A stretch of 64,000 nucleotides of DNA from Cryptomeria japonica (taxonomy: Eukaryota > Streptophyta > Pinopsida > Cupressales > Cupressaceae). Of the stretch, positions 24,142 through 36,449 are shown piece by piece. Below the pieces are notes generated by a model that was given only the letters and a program-made list of their open reading frames with translations, was not told where the DNA came from and did not search any database. How positions within the stretch are numbered: position 1 is the stretch's first letter; each line of letters opens with the position of its first letter. The stretch is from positions 438,927,230 through 438,991,229 of the forward strand of contig NC_081407.1 in assembly GCF_030272615.1 (NCBI RefSeq), in the 5' to 3' direction. A program made the translations under genes and the position numbers.

Positions 24142-24215
24142 TGGCGCCGCCCAGACTTGAACTGGAGACCTTCAGTGTGTTAGACTGACGTGATAACCAA
24201 CTACACCACAGCACC
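24142..24215 (-). tRNA. tRNA-Val (anticodon AAC), copy 3
   Basis: Same 74-nt gene, with one change in the acceptor: GGTGCTG instead of GGTGCCG. This turns a C-G pair into T-G (G-U in RNA), giving two wobble pairs in the stem. Anticodon stem, AAC anticodon, A box and B box are intact. The downstream minus-strand run is GTTTG, only three T. It may still be functional but is weaker than copy 2. Confidence 0.85.
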
Positions 24216-27200
24216 AACCGATTTTGAACTAAAATTTTTTCACTATTATATAATGTTTTATATGAACATTTGAGCAATCTTATATCTGTTTAGTGCAACA
24301 GCGTGAAAAAAGCTAAGCAAATGGAGGTCGATTAGAGTTTGCTTTCAGACTCAGTCCTGATGAGTGATGATAATGAAAGTTACCAATACTTACACATCAG
24401 ACAAAGACAATTATTTGTCCTACCATTTTATAAAAAATAGTTTTTATTTTGAAACACTTTTTTGGGCGAGATTAGATGGCAATGTTAATTTAATCCTATC
24501 TGCTTAATATGAATAGATGTTAATTTAATCCTATCTATAATTCAACAACATAGTATTTTATAGATGTCTAGTTAATATGAATAGGGTGTAGGTTGGAAGT
24601 TGTATATTGGTTACACTGCTACTAACCAATGTAATTATTTTCACAAACTTAATGATTCCCTAAAACATCTTCAGATTCACTTATCACAGATCATTCAGAT
24701 CAAGTCTAAGGAGAACATTTGAAATGTAAAATCACTTAATAAGCAAAAAATCAAATAACCCACTCTGACGATTGTATTGTATAATTTGGTGTAGAGTAAA
24801 ATGAGGGATTAATGCTGTCATATTCTTGGCCCCACATTAAACAACACACATTTCCTGGGTTAAATAAGACTTTGTTGACAGATTAAAAACGATTGCAATT
24901 ATTTTACAGCGATGGAATCGATCAATAATTCTCTCCTCAATTATTTAAGTTTATATGAATAATGATGGTATTTGGTTTATTTGAAGTTTCTTCTCCATAT
25001 TTCTTAAGATTATTCAGCTTTTTCAAAGGTTATCACAAGGTTTGAGTTTGTACTTATGTTCAAGGATAAAATTTAAAGCTATTAGTTCTTAGAATTTGTG
25101 TAGTGTTATAATTTATGTTTGTTTATGGATAAAATTCAAAACAAACATATATAATTACTTCTTAAAATTCATGACTATATGATATTCATATTATAATTCC
25201 TTTCTGTTATATATATGAGGACGATGTATATATGAATATATTAATATGTTTTTTAAGATATTAGGGTAATTATATCATCAATGGTATCAGAGATTAAATA
25301 TCTTTCATTAAGTTTATTTTCAAGGGTCACGTGAAGATCAAGATAGTTATGAACCATAAGATCATTTTTTATACATAAAACCTTTAACAAGTTTTTTTTG
25401 GTCATAACGTTTTATTTGTAAACACATATGAATTCAACGAAATCTATAATTTTTAATGCATTCAATATCAATGAAAAAATAATCTTTGAATTTTGTAGGT
25501 TGATAGTGTAGAGCAATATGTCAATAGATTATGTTTATATTTGCATCGTGGATTGTCTTTCTCATTTAAATTGGTTGGTAGTTTCATATGCAAGTCACCA
25601 CTTAGTTAGTGACTTTGGCTACAATGACATGGTGAGGTCCTTGCACTCCACTAGAATTCTGACCAAACACTTCATTTTTATATCTTATAATTCATGATGC
25701 TTGTGTTGTGGAGTTTTAGATCTTGTTGACTAGTTTTGAAAATGTGATCCATATTTTTACAAGACATCTATTTATCAAATTTGTTTAATTGAAGCATGTG
25801 ACAAAATAATTATAATGCATGTTCGATCCAAACTTTCAATTTAGAGTTGTATATGAGGCTCAACAATGTAATTAACCTCAATTTTAGGTTTGTATATAAT
25901 GCTCAACTATTTTATGTGGCATTTATTGAATATGTTAATTCCATAATATCTATACCATCTCTATCTCAACTTTCTTTTGTGAGTTATTTTATTTTCTTTA
26001 TTGATTGTTTATTTGTATAGGTAGTCCTAACTTTAGGTGATAACAAAGTATATATTGCTAAATTTGTAATATATTACTATTAAAAATATCATTACATAGC
26101 ATATCCATTGATTCATGAAGATGACATGCATGTCTACGAAAAGAAAATTAACAAATGATATTTCAAATTACTAGAAAAAATTACATGCATGCCTAGATCA
26201 AAAAGACATAAAGAAAAACTAAAAATAGATTTCTTACTCAATAGAAAAAATGGAGCATGTGTCTATTAAAAAATGTAAATAAACTATATTTTTCTACCCT
26301 CTTAAAGAAATTCATTACTATTTAAGCTAAAACTTAAATCTACTCAATTATTCATTTCTAAAAAAATATAGGGGAAAGAAGAAGCATGAGCATGTCATTA
26401 AGTTTGGTGTTGTATTGGTACTTTGAGTTTTTTTTGCACCCATATGCTCATCCTTTCTTGTAGGAGAAATTGGATTGCTACTATAAATACCTTGAGTTAT
26501 AGCTAGAAATTTATTATGATAATATATTAAATTTAATGAATGTTCATCATCTCTCTAAATAAAGCATGTTGTTAAAGAAAAGGGTTCAATGGTTTTCTTA
26601 AAAATCTTTGCCTCTCCAATCCCCTCTTTTCTCTTTAAAAAAAATAAAAAATAATTTATTATATTTCTATTAGATACTATCTTTTTCCATTTATGTTCAT
26701 TGCACATTAAAATGCAATTATCTATCTAATTTTACTTCTTCCTTTTTCTTGTAGTTTTTTTTGTTTCCTTTCTCACAATTTAATTTTTGTAATTTTTTTT
26801 TATACTCCTTAATTTATTTTTTCCTTTTTTGCTATTCTTAATAGCTTCATGTAATCATATATAATGATAAGTTGATATTGTTGACTACTCATCAAATCTG
26901 ATTATTAGATCAATTCTTTGAGGTTTCTTTTCATATATGAGATAGTAATTTAAGGAACTTGATAATGTTGGGATTGCTTTGACATTCAAATTATTGTTTG
27001 GAATATGTTGAATGCCATCCTTTACTGAATTAATTTATTTTCCCAAACCTATTTTCCTCCCAAGTCTATAACATCTTAATTGCTTTGACCTCTAAATGGC
27101 TGGTTGAAATATGATTGAATTTGATCTTTTCCCTTGGATAATATTTTTCCCAAAATCCTCTTTCCCTCTCAAGTCTATAACATTTTTCCTCTCTTCCTAA

Positions 27201-28024
27201 TCTCCACAATAAACATAAAAGTGGATCATTTGAGATGCATTGATTATTGTTAGTCTTTGTCAAAATTTGAAATGATTACCCTCTTCACCAACCATGAGAT
27301 TTGGCATTGGTCATTGGGGAAGAATACATTGAATCCTCTTGGTGAGTACAATAATTTTCTTCAAGGAAAACACTTACATGACTATCAATTCAACATTAGT
27401 TTGTGATACACTGCAAATTTATTTAATGACTCAAGGTTAAGTGATTCAGTTATTATTTCCTCACTTGGAAGGATATTGTGTTGGTTATCATTCACTTCTC
27501 TTTGGAGAACATCCACTTTTAAAAGAATAAGAATTTTCTTTGTAGTGCAATTTCATTAGGCGTAGTAATTGAGATGTATCCCTAGGATGCAAGTCCTCCA
27601 TAGTGCACATGAATAAGTGGTCATGCATTCCTCTTGAATATTGATTTATGTTATCAAGAATTAGTGTTTTTTTCAATTTCTTTGCTATCAATATTTGTGA
27701 ATTCTACCCTCTTATTGTCTAAATTAGAAAATTTAGTTGTCCATGTTACTCTTTGACTCTTGAAATAGTAGATCTAATTGATGAAAACATACTTACATCT
27801 AGTGGTTGTAGTTTGTGTGATGTGTGGGCTAGCATTGTTAGCACTCCAATACATAATGGCCTTACCTCTTGAATTGGTATCAAATTAACATGGGTTACAC
27901 AAACACAACAATTAGTAAGTGACTATTTGTTGGTGCTAGATACTTTGAACTAATTTGGTAAAGTGATGCAACCAATTTAGGAAAAAAAATATTTCATCAA
28001 CAAAGCATAATCTTGAGCAACCAT
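24216..28024. other. Third block copy, distal part; no gene seen
   Basis: 24690-25380 is the closest relative of the 579-bp fragment at 38683-39261. 26210-26575 matches 9768-10130. 26870-27230 matches 46485-46760. 26580-26870 and 27260-28024 are AT-rich and unassigned. Confidence 0.5.
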
Positions 28025-28029
28025 GCATG

Positions 28030-30293
28030 TGTTCGAAACAACAATGAAGGAAAACTGAGAGGGGGGGTGAATCAGTTTTCACCGGATTAACAAACTCAAC
28101 CACAATTACAAATCTGATAAATTGTAGCAACAACAAAGATAAGAAAATTGATACCACAACACACAACACCAAGATTTTGACATGGAAAACCCGATTAAGG
28201 GAAAAACCACGGTGGGAACCTACCCACAATAAGACGATACTCTGTAGTAGTATGTGAAAATATTACAATAGGGAATGCACCAACATTGAGGCACACTACC
28301 TAGAGCTTACAACTAAAGGTACAATAATCCATAAGGCTACAACCCTCAGGTAAGTCTCACTGACTTACAACAAGATTCAGACTACAATCCAGAAGGAATG
28401 AACTGCAATAATAGCATTTGCTAATGCCTGATGACATTTTTGGTTAAGCACATTTGTCTGCTCTACACCAATCTTTTCTCAATACACCACACCGAAAGAT
28501 GAATCCCTTGTTTGCACATACAACACTCTCTGATAATGTAGACACAACCTTGATACCTAAATTACATGACTATATCACCTATTTATACAATTCATCAATC
28601 TTGACAACAAGGTCGGCTAAACCCTCAACTCATAATTACAAAATTTCATCACACGATACAAAGATCATCCACGAGACTAATATAATGATATACATGACAT
28701 AACATGGACCTAGACCAAATCTCCAAATACGCAACACCATCGGAAATTATGCCAATATCAACTGCAACACGCTACACCACCAGGAATACCGCATAACATA
28801 AAGAAATAAGATCCTCAATAACATGCACAGTGATCAATGCAGACCATCAAAATAAATAAGACATGATTAGGAAACACCAATAAGAATGTTAGAATCATCA
28901 CTAACAGTTGTACCTATTGGCAATTGACACTCATTTGGTTGGTTTCAATATGTTGTCATTGATGGCAACATGGCAACATGTTCCGACTTCATATTTTGGT
29001 TTAGTTGTGTAGCAACAGACACTTCGCCGGCACCGACACCGGCACCGGTAGGTTGGAAGGAATTCTTTGGTTACCGGCATTGCAGGCCGACATGGTTCAC
29101 ATTCAGGTTATCGGTATTGGAGGTCGGCATCATTTGAGAGATCTGATATGAGTAGTTATTTTTGATATTCATGTGTTTATGTTATTGAGTTGACATGTAT
29201 ATTCATATTGTAATTATCTTTGTAAGCCGACGTAAGACATGATGGATTGTAAAGGGTATATAGGTCAGTTGGTTAGATCATTTTGTAGTATGTATGTATG
29301 TATAGAAAAGAATATGGATATGTAAGGAAATGGAATGTAATGTAATGTGAAATATATGAGAGAGATCATGTATGTGAGGATATTTATGTAAGAGGTTATT
29401 TTGATAAGGATTTCAGACTGAAACAGATAGAGCTTAACCGAAACTATATTCAGACATAGAAGATGCTATCATTGCAGTTCAATCATTTCTCCAAATTGTA
29501 GTCTAGATTTGTATGTAGTCAATGAGGCTCCTTTTGTGATTGAGAAGTGTGCTCTAGGTTGTAAGCCTTCTTGCAAGTGCAGGCCCCTATATTTTGTAAT
29601 ATCTCTTCATATGGCCAATGGATTGATATTGTGGGTCACAAATCCCATCGTGGTTCCTCTTTGAGTTTTTCCATGTATAATTTTGTGTGTTATGGTATTC
29701 ATTTGTGTGATTGGCTTATTGGTTGCTTTACTTCTTTCAATTCTATATGTACTAGCATACTGGTTGGTGAATGCATGTTTTAATAAGGTTAAAACTGATC
29801 ATTCCAATAGAACACTGATTCACCCCCACCCTCTCAGTGTTCTTGGATTCCAACAGTACCAACACCACTTATCAAATCTTCATCGATCAACATCTGCAAC
29901 TCAAGAGTACTCAAACAACAACAACTGTCACGAAGAAAGATAACTTGTGAAGCACCAAATCACAAACCATCTAAAATGAATATACACAAGACCATCCCAA
30001 AGAATCTCCCAAAATCTTAGCTCAAGATCAAATCACACCAGAATATACCAGAGGAAATACTGAACTCTACAAAACACTAATCATAAAAACAAACTGCAAA
30101 CCAGATCATATGATATGAAATTAAGCTTCCTAGATCACCAAAACCAATACAGAAAGATATAATGATACTAGAAATACTCCATACATCAAACCATAGTCCC
30201 AATAAACCAATCTGCAATCAGCGAAGCAATAAATCACAGGAATATGTTGACATCAATGACAACAACATATCCTAGCAGCAACAATCTCCAACA
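28030..30293 (-). mobile_element. Solo LTR, minus strand, with another LTR inside
   Basis: Fossil. Plus-strand ends are TGTTCGAAAC and ATCTCCAACA. Flanks are identical 5-bp target duplications GCATG at 28025-28029 and 30294-30298. Without the inner LTR it is about 1.3 kb. No internal sequence remains, so it is a solo LTR left by recombination between the two ends. It carries the G-run/GTGAATCAG tract near its 3' end that is common in this LTR family. Confidence 0.88.
28915..29855 (+). mobile_element. Solo LTR nested in the one at 28030-30293
   Basis: Fossil. 941 bp, from TATTGGCAATTGACAC to GGATTCCAACA, with perfect 5-bp duplications GTACC at 28910-28914 and 29856-29860. Its start (TTGGCAATTGACAC, then CATTGATGGCAACA) and end resemble the LTRs of the element at 50415-57168, so it belongs to that family. 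It is younger than the LTR it sits in. Confidence 0.9.
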
Positions 30294-30298
30294 GCATG

Positions 30299-31440
30299 CA
30301 CCTTGTTTGAACCTATAATGTAGCTTTTAGGTTATTTATATTTATATTGAACAAATAAAAACTTTGTATTCTTTGGCCAATAACATTAACACAACATAAA
30401 ATTTCAATCCATTATCTACTCTTACATATAATGTATTAAACACTTCTACTAACTCTTTTTAAGAGAACTTGCATGGGTCCATTCTAATAAGCTTGAATAA
30501 AAATGTTGCTATAATTCTAAATTTTGTAAGGACCATAAGGATAAGAATCATAATCTCTTGATAATGAGTCATAGCAGGAAGCCACAAATGTAGGCCTCAT
30601 ATTTAATTCTCTACAGTGATTCCATTAGTATCTTCAAAGAAAGACTAAGATGTGCATCTTTTTAATCTATGTTCAATAAGATTTACCTAGGAATCTATCC
30701 TTGAATGGGTCTACCACTTTTTAGAGAATTTGTGTAAATCATCCCTATATACAAATTTGGTTTATTCCATGTCCAACTTAAACTATACCCTTGCACCATT
30801 AAACTATTGTGACCTCTTCGTATCATTCAAAACCATTGGAGGACCTTTCCTTTTAGTGCTTGTTATCCCACTCAGTCAATGAATCAATGTTTAATTAAGA
30901 ATTAACCACTTGTGTTGTACCCCTAATTTAAAATTCATTTCATTAACATCTTTAATAGTGTCTTATGTGCCATCTCAAATTCATTTTCATTATAATACAA
31001 TGTTTGTTGGTGTAACTCTCACTTTCACTTGAATTACAACATCAATTGGTTTAACATTAGGAATATCTTCCTTTACGTATATCCTTATGCCTCTTTTATG
31101 TGGAGAGAGTATTGTTCTTAACCTTTTTACACCATATCTAATTCCCATTTCGGATTAGTTATTCACATACAAAATTTGGGAATTGCAATACATTATAGTG
31201 GACAATGCAAACACATATTTTAACATATAGCATAATGTGTAATAGGAATATAATATAAAAACAGAATTATAGATTTTTAAATATAGAATTTTAGGCTAAA
31301 AAGGCTAAAATATTGACTAAAAACATTATTATGTAATGAACCACAATTTCCTTTCTCACTTAAGGTCAATTGATTTTTAAGATCTACCAATATTTTCAAC
31401 CTATATCTCTCAATAAAACTAACAAGAAGCAATCTCACAA
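30299..31440. other. Unassigned, including one arm of a 470-bp direct repeat
   Basis: 30425-30890 resembles 31850-32310 at roughly 75 percent by eye in the same orientation. The rest is AT-rich and unassigned. Confidence 0.55.
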
Positions 31441-31452
31441 GCTTTGATACCA

Positions 31453-31841
31453 TGTAAGAATCGATAGCTAGCTCCAATACTATGTAAGAATTCATATGGA
31501 ATGCTCTATACCATGCAATATTTGGATGAAGATCATAGCCACCCAGAATCTAGGAACTTCTACAAAAGCACAAGAGAGATCAACTATGAGGGAATAATGC
31601 TATTCTATCAAAGTATGCAAATGACATGTTGAACTATATTGAGATTACAAAGGGAACCCCTTGGTTATATAGGCCAAGGAAAACATAGGATTTCATAATA
31701 TTATGACATGTGTCTTAATCCTATGAGTTGGGACACAAAATGATAACTATTATATGTGTACCCTAAGTAAACTTAACTAACAAGTGTGAATAGGATGTAG
31801 GTGATAAAGTCGTTAGGTAAAACATCCATTTTGCACCAACA
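31453..31841 (-). mobile_element. Copia-type LTR with primer-binding site
   Basis: Fossil. 389 bp on the minus strand, from TGTTGGTGCA to TCTTACA. A minus-strand site TGGTATCAAAGC follows at 31441-31452, matching the initiator-Met primer-binding pattern of Copia elements. Two further similar sites lie inside the LTR end (about 31470-31540). No coding part of the element was recognised beside it. Confidence 0.6.
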
Positions 31842-31849
31842 CTGGTTCT

Positions 31850-32310
31850 TCATTAATGTATGAAAAAAATTCTACTACCTCTTTTTGGAAGAATTCACAT
31901 GGATCCATTTCAACAAGCATGGATACCAGTATAGTCATAATTCTAAAATTTACAAGGACCACAAGTATTAGGATCAAAAAATCTTGTTAATAACACATAG
32001 AAGGAAACCACAAATATAGACCTCAAATTTAATTATATTCATATAAATTCTTTTACATATCGTCAAATTAAGATTAAGATGTCCATTTTTAATCCTTATC
32101 CAATTAGATTTACCTAAGAATGTATCATTGAATTGTTTTGTCCTTATTTGGAAAATTTATGTAAGTCCTACCTTTAGATCAATTGTATCAAGTCCATGTC
32201 AAACTTCAACAATATCCGTAGACCATTCAACTACCATGACCTCTTCATTTCATTCAATACCATTGGAGGACCTTTCCTTTTTGTGGTTGTTAATCCCCTC
32301 ATCCATTTAA
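31850..32310. repeat. Second arm of a 470-bp direct repeat
   Basis: Matches 30425-30890; the shared line TTGGAGGACCTTTCCTTTT occurs near 32263 and 30836. It begins just past the LTR at 31453-31841. Origin unknown. Confidence 0.55.
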
Positions 32311-32326
32311 TCAAGTTATCTTATTT

Positions 32327-32344
32327 AATATTTTGTTCCATGTT
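32327..32344. repeat. LINE target duplication, left copy
   Basis: AATATTTTGTTCCATGTT, identical to 43663-43680. It sits directly beside the A-tail (T-run on the plus strand) of the LINE at 32345-38682. Confidence 0.85.
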
Positions 32345-32655
32345 TTTTTTTGTTTTTTTTTTGAAAAAAGGGGTAAAGATTTATTCAGTAATCATAGAAA
32401 TACAAAGATCAGGCCTTAGGCCAACCAAGACAACAACAAAAAGTAAAAGGATCCTAAAAGAACCACCAGCACCACTACTACAAATTCCAATGACCATAGC
32501 ATTGGATTCGACTGTTGAATTTCCAATGATGATACCTTTTCGGAAAGCCCTCAGAAAGATGACATGGGATACACCAAAAACCGCGCTTAGCCGGAGCCTC
32601 AAAGGGCTTCAAAAATGACAATGAAAAAGAAATAAACATAAAAGGGAAATTGATC

Positions 32656-33309
32656 CTACACCACTGGGTGCTCTTGCATCATCATGTCTTCTAGCATTAA
32701 CCTATCTAAAGCTTCAAGATAATTAGGAAGTAGACCATCCCTTCCACTAAAATCCCAACCATCAACATGTTCTGAAGCCCACTTGACCAAACAATCAGCC
32801 ACTCTATTCCACTCCCTAGGAATATGATGAAAGGAGACAAATTTCAATGTATTACACATTTGTAAAATTTGTCTGACCATAGAAGCTAATTGCCAACTCA
32901 CATCATTCAAATTTTGTTTGCTCAACATTTCCACAACAATCTGAGAATCTGATTCACAAATAATCTCCCTCCATCCTAAAGAACAACCTCATTCAACAAC
33001 AATCTTAATAGATAGGGCCTCCATAAGGTTGTTAAAGTGTTTCCCAATATAAATAGAGAAGAAAAAAACTGCACAACCATCATCACCTCTACCTATACCT
33101 CCAATACCTGCATGTCCAGGATTCCAATGGGAAGAGCCATCTGTATTAATTTTTAAGATTCCCACAGGAGGGGGAATCCACCTTCCATCTCTACTTATCC
33201 GTTGCTTCACATGTCGAGATCTATTTCCAGCAGCATAGTCCATTTTAATGTTTTCCAATTGCAGATTCCTTACAATAGCATAATCACCCGGATCAACATT
33301 TTCAAACAA
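32656..33309 (-). pseudogene. RNase H domain of LINE copy A
   Basis: Reads GILKINTDGSSHWNPGHAG (first catalytic Asp in TDG), MEALSI (Glu), CESDSQIVVEML (Asp) and HHIPREWNRVADCLVKWAS (His and final Asp). This is the complete RVT_3-type set seen in plant LINEs. A stop interrupts it near 32990. It is the C-terminal end of ORF2. Copy B lacks this part. Confidence 0.85.
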
Positions 33310-33333
33310 ATTGCACTTACCCGAGATTGTCTC

Positions 33334-33789
33334 CTAAAGCCTATTAACTATCTTCTGCCACAACTGAGGACTCCCTATATGTGAATCACAAAAGACCCTT
33401 CGATTCCTTTCCGGCCACAAATTCCAAATAATAAGGGCTAGCCCAATAGCCCAAGCCACTTGAAGAAAAGAGGTCTTTGTTGGGGATCTACCCAAGCTAT
33501 CCCAAAAGTCAATTAAGGAGGTAGCATGAAAACAAGCATGTTGCCAAGCCTCCCACCACTTGTGCCAAATCTCCCTAGAGAAAGGACAAAGAAAAAAAAA
33601 GTGGGAGCAGTCTTCCTCATTATGCATACAAAGATAACAGATAGATGGTCCCTGGAATCCTCTCTTACGAAGATTCTCACATGTGAGGCATTTCCTCTTA
33701 GCAACTAGCCATAAGAAAAAATTACATTTCGGCCAAGAGAAGCTATTCCAAACCTTCTTCCACCAGGGAACATTCATCAGGCCATGCAA
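33334..33789 (-). pseudogene. zf-RVT domain of LINE copy A
   Basis: A 151-residue open stretch with NFFLWLVAKRKCLTCENL, then ICYLCMHNEEDCSHFFFLC, the CxxC...HxxxxC zinc-binding layout that follows the reverse transcriptase in plant LINEs. It ends in the conserved IIWNLWPERNRRVF line. Part of ORF2, separated from its neighbours by frame breaks. Confidence 0.85.
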
Positions 33790-34288
33790 TTGTCTATCAA
33801 GCTAAGCATAACCTTCAACAACAGAAAACTTGCCTTTTGGGTTAGGACCCCAAGCCAAAATATCTCTCTCCTTGAGGGATCTACATAACCCACCCTCCAA
33901 GATATTAAAAAACACCACATGATCCTCATTTGAGCCACCCAAGGGCCATTCAAGAGGATCCTTCCATCAATTCACCTCAACCTGTCCAATGCGCCTAACC
34001 ATTTTAAAATTCTCCACCTTAACCCATCCAACATTAATGAAAATGTTGAAAAGAGGCTAAAGTTGTGGATAACTAGACAAAATAGGAGGGTGACCATCCC
34101 AAGAGTCCTGCCAAAAAAGAGCTTCAGAGCCTCTATTACAAATCCAGAAAAGGCCATCTTTAATAAGTTGGGCACCATTTTAAGAGCATCCCAGATACAA
34201 GAGCCCCTGCCCACTAAACTAAGACGAGACACCTCTCATGATCATTAGCACTAGAAAGATACTTGTGGGTTGAAATCTTGGCCCAGTC

Positions 34289-34653
34289 TGTTAGAGTATT
34301 CGGGTATTTACTTGATTCATTAAACATTATTTGTTTAATTATTTAAGTTCCCTTTATCTCTTTTACACTTAAGCTAACTTTAGGTGCATATAATTAATTA
34401 TTTTAATTAATTATTATGTGCAAACCTAGGTTTTCCCTTTTAAGTTTTCTTGACCTATTAAAGGTTGAGTTCTTTCTTTTCATTATAAGAATCACATTAC
34501 ATATTTTTGTGAATATTGAGCTCTCTCTTTTTGAGCATATTCTCTATGTATTTGTTTTTCTGTATTTGCTTCCTTGCTTCTCCTTGTAACAGGTTTTTTA
34601 GCTTGCAGAGATCATTTGGGCTCCTGTGGTGTTGTATTTCCTCAACTCCTATA
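34289..34653 (+). mobile_element. Solo LTR inside LINE copy A
   Basis: Fossil. 365 bp, from TGTTAGAGTATT to AACTCCTATA, flanked by 5-bp duplications CAGTC at 34284-34288 and 34654-34658. The LINE protein reads smoothly across the joined flanks (WCNSQDQD then WAKISTHKYL), which fixes the edges. Copy B keeps only the last 18 bases of this LTR and a CAATC version of the duplication at 39280-39284. Confidence 0.85.
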
Positions 34654-34659
34654 CAGTCC

Positions 34660-35990
34660 TGATCCTGACTATTACACCACCTCCTATACAACTTAGCCAC
34701 CAAGGCCTTGCTAACCAAAGCAATAGATCTGAGGCCAAGACCCCCAACATGTCTCGATCTACAAATAGAGCTCCATTTAACTAAACTCCACTTAGAAGAA
34801 AGAAAACTACCAGACCAAAGAAATTGATGGGAAAGAGTATCAAACTCTCTCACAAAGCTGGAGGGGGGAGCCTGCACAAAACACCTATAAATGGGAAGCG
34901 CTTGCACCACAGTCTTCAGAAGAATCACTCTTCTTCAAACAAAGGATAACCACCTATAAGTCCAATGATTAATCTTGCAACGAAATTTATCCAAAATTCC
35001 TTGCCAAAAATCTTTGTGTTGAACCCGCAAATCTAAAGGAATCCCTAGGTACAACAAAGGAAGGGACCCCGTCTGAAATATGAGGATCCTGGCAATCCTA
35101 TTTTGAATAAGCTGAGGAGTATTAAAGAAATATATGGATGATTTAACTTCATTAATTTTCTGACCTGAGGCTTTGTAATAGATATCCAAAGCTCTCCTAA
35201 AATTCACTACCTCATTGATTTTGGCCCTGCCCATCAAACCTGTGTCATCCACAAATTGAAGATGAGAGTAGGGAGGTAGAGCATTGCTCCGACTCCAGCC
35301 CTTAATAGGACCATGTCTCACCTGGGAAGTGATAAATTTGTCAAGACCTTCAGCCATGAGAATAAATAAATAGGGAGATAAAGGGTCCCCTTGTTGAAGC
35401 CCCCGCGAAGCGATAAACAATTATGAGGGTTCCCCATTAATAAGAACTAAGAAAGAGGTAGAAGTCACACAACTGAGAACCCAATTCACCCACTCTTCTC
35501 CAAAACCAAAAGCCAAAAGGATCTTCTGTAAGAAATCCCAACTCACCCTATCATAAGCTTTGGCCATGTCAAGTGTAATAAACATAGCCTTCTCCTTAGA
35601 GGAAGCCATCGAATGGATAACGTCCATTGCTATCACAACTCCATCAAGGATCCGTCTTCCATCAATGAAACCACCTTTCTCCTCAGAAACCAAAGTGTAG
35701 AGGAGAGGTTTGAGTCGTTCAACAATCAATTTAGTGATTATCTTGTACACAACATTACATAAAGCAATAGGCTTGTACTGATCCAGGCTATTAGCCCCCT
35801 CCTTCCTAGGAACGAGAGCCAAGAAGATAGAATTCATAGATTTGAGCATTTGTTTATTTCTATGAGATTGCTGAACCACATCTAGAAGATCATACTTTAT
35901 AATCTCCCAAAATTCTTGAAAAAACTCAATAGGAAACCCGTCAGGGCCAGGAGCCTTGCCTTTTTTCATTTGAAACATAACCCCCTCAAG
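34660..35990 (-). pseudogene. Reverse transcriptase of LINE copy A
   Basis: Reads KGKAPGPDGFPIEFFQEFW (start of the fingers), ITLDMAKAYDRVSWDFL (motif A), LQQGDPLSPYLFILMAEGL (motif B), then LQFVDDTGLMG (motif C, FVDD) and LPLLYLGIPL. Order and spacing fit the L1-type reverse transcriptase. Open stretches at 34497-34928, 34935-35420 and 35421-35978 are parted by single stops, so it is inactive. Copy B has the same domain with fewer breaks in this part. Confidence 0.9.
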
Positions 35991-36449
35991 TTAAGACAAC
36001 AAAATTGGGTGCAAGAGAGCATCATTCATTTCAAAAGAGACGAGAGGGGGAATACAGTTCAAGATGGCCCTCTCTTCCACCATAGCTTCAGGATCCTCTT
36101 TGGTAAACAAATAGGAAAAATAACTGACAACTTCCATAGCAATTTCTTCTTTAGATGAAAGATGAACCTCTTCTGAAGATATGAGAGAGGTAATAGAGTT
36201 ACCATACCTCTAAGCCTCAGCAGAATTATGAAAAAAAGTTGTGTTTCTATCACCTTCTTGGAGCCAATCCACATGAGACTTTTGTTTCTAGAAAATCTCC
36301 TCACACAACTCCCACTCTTCTAATTCCTTAAGAGAAAGCGACTAGGCTATACTGAGCTCCACAATCATCCCTTGATCCCTAATTTGATGCGTAACCTCAT
36401 CCAGCTTGGATTGAGCTGCCATCTTGTGTCTATGTAGATTCCCAAAACA

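Noticed and set aside
29280-29350. GTAT and AATGT short repeats as a microsatellite feature
   Set aside because: Only a few imperfect units, within an LTR.
32128-32618. Plus-strand frames overlapping the LINE tail
   Set aside because: They cross the LINE boundary and lie opposite the LINE RNase H and 3' UTR.
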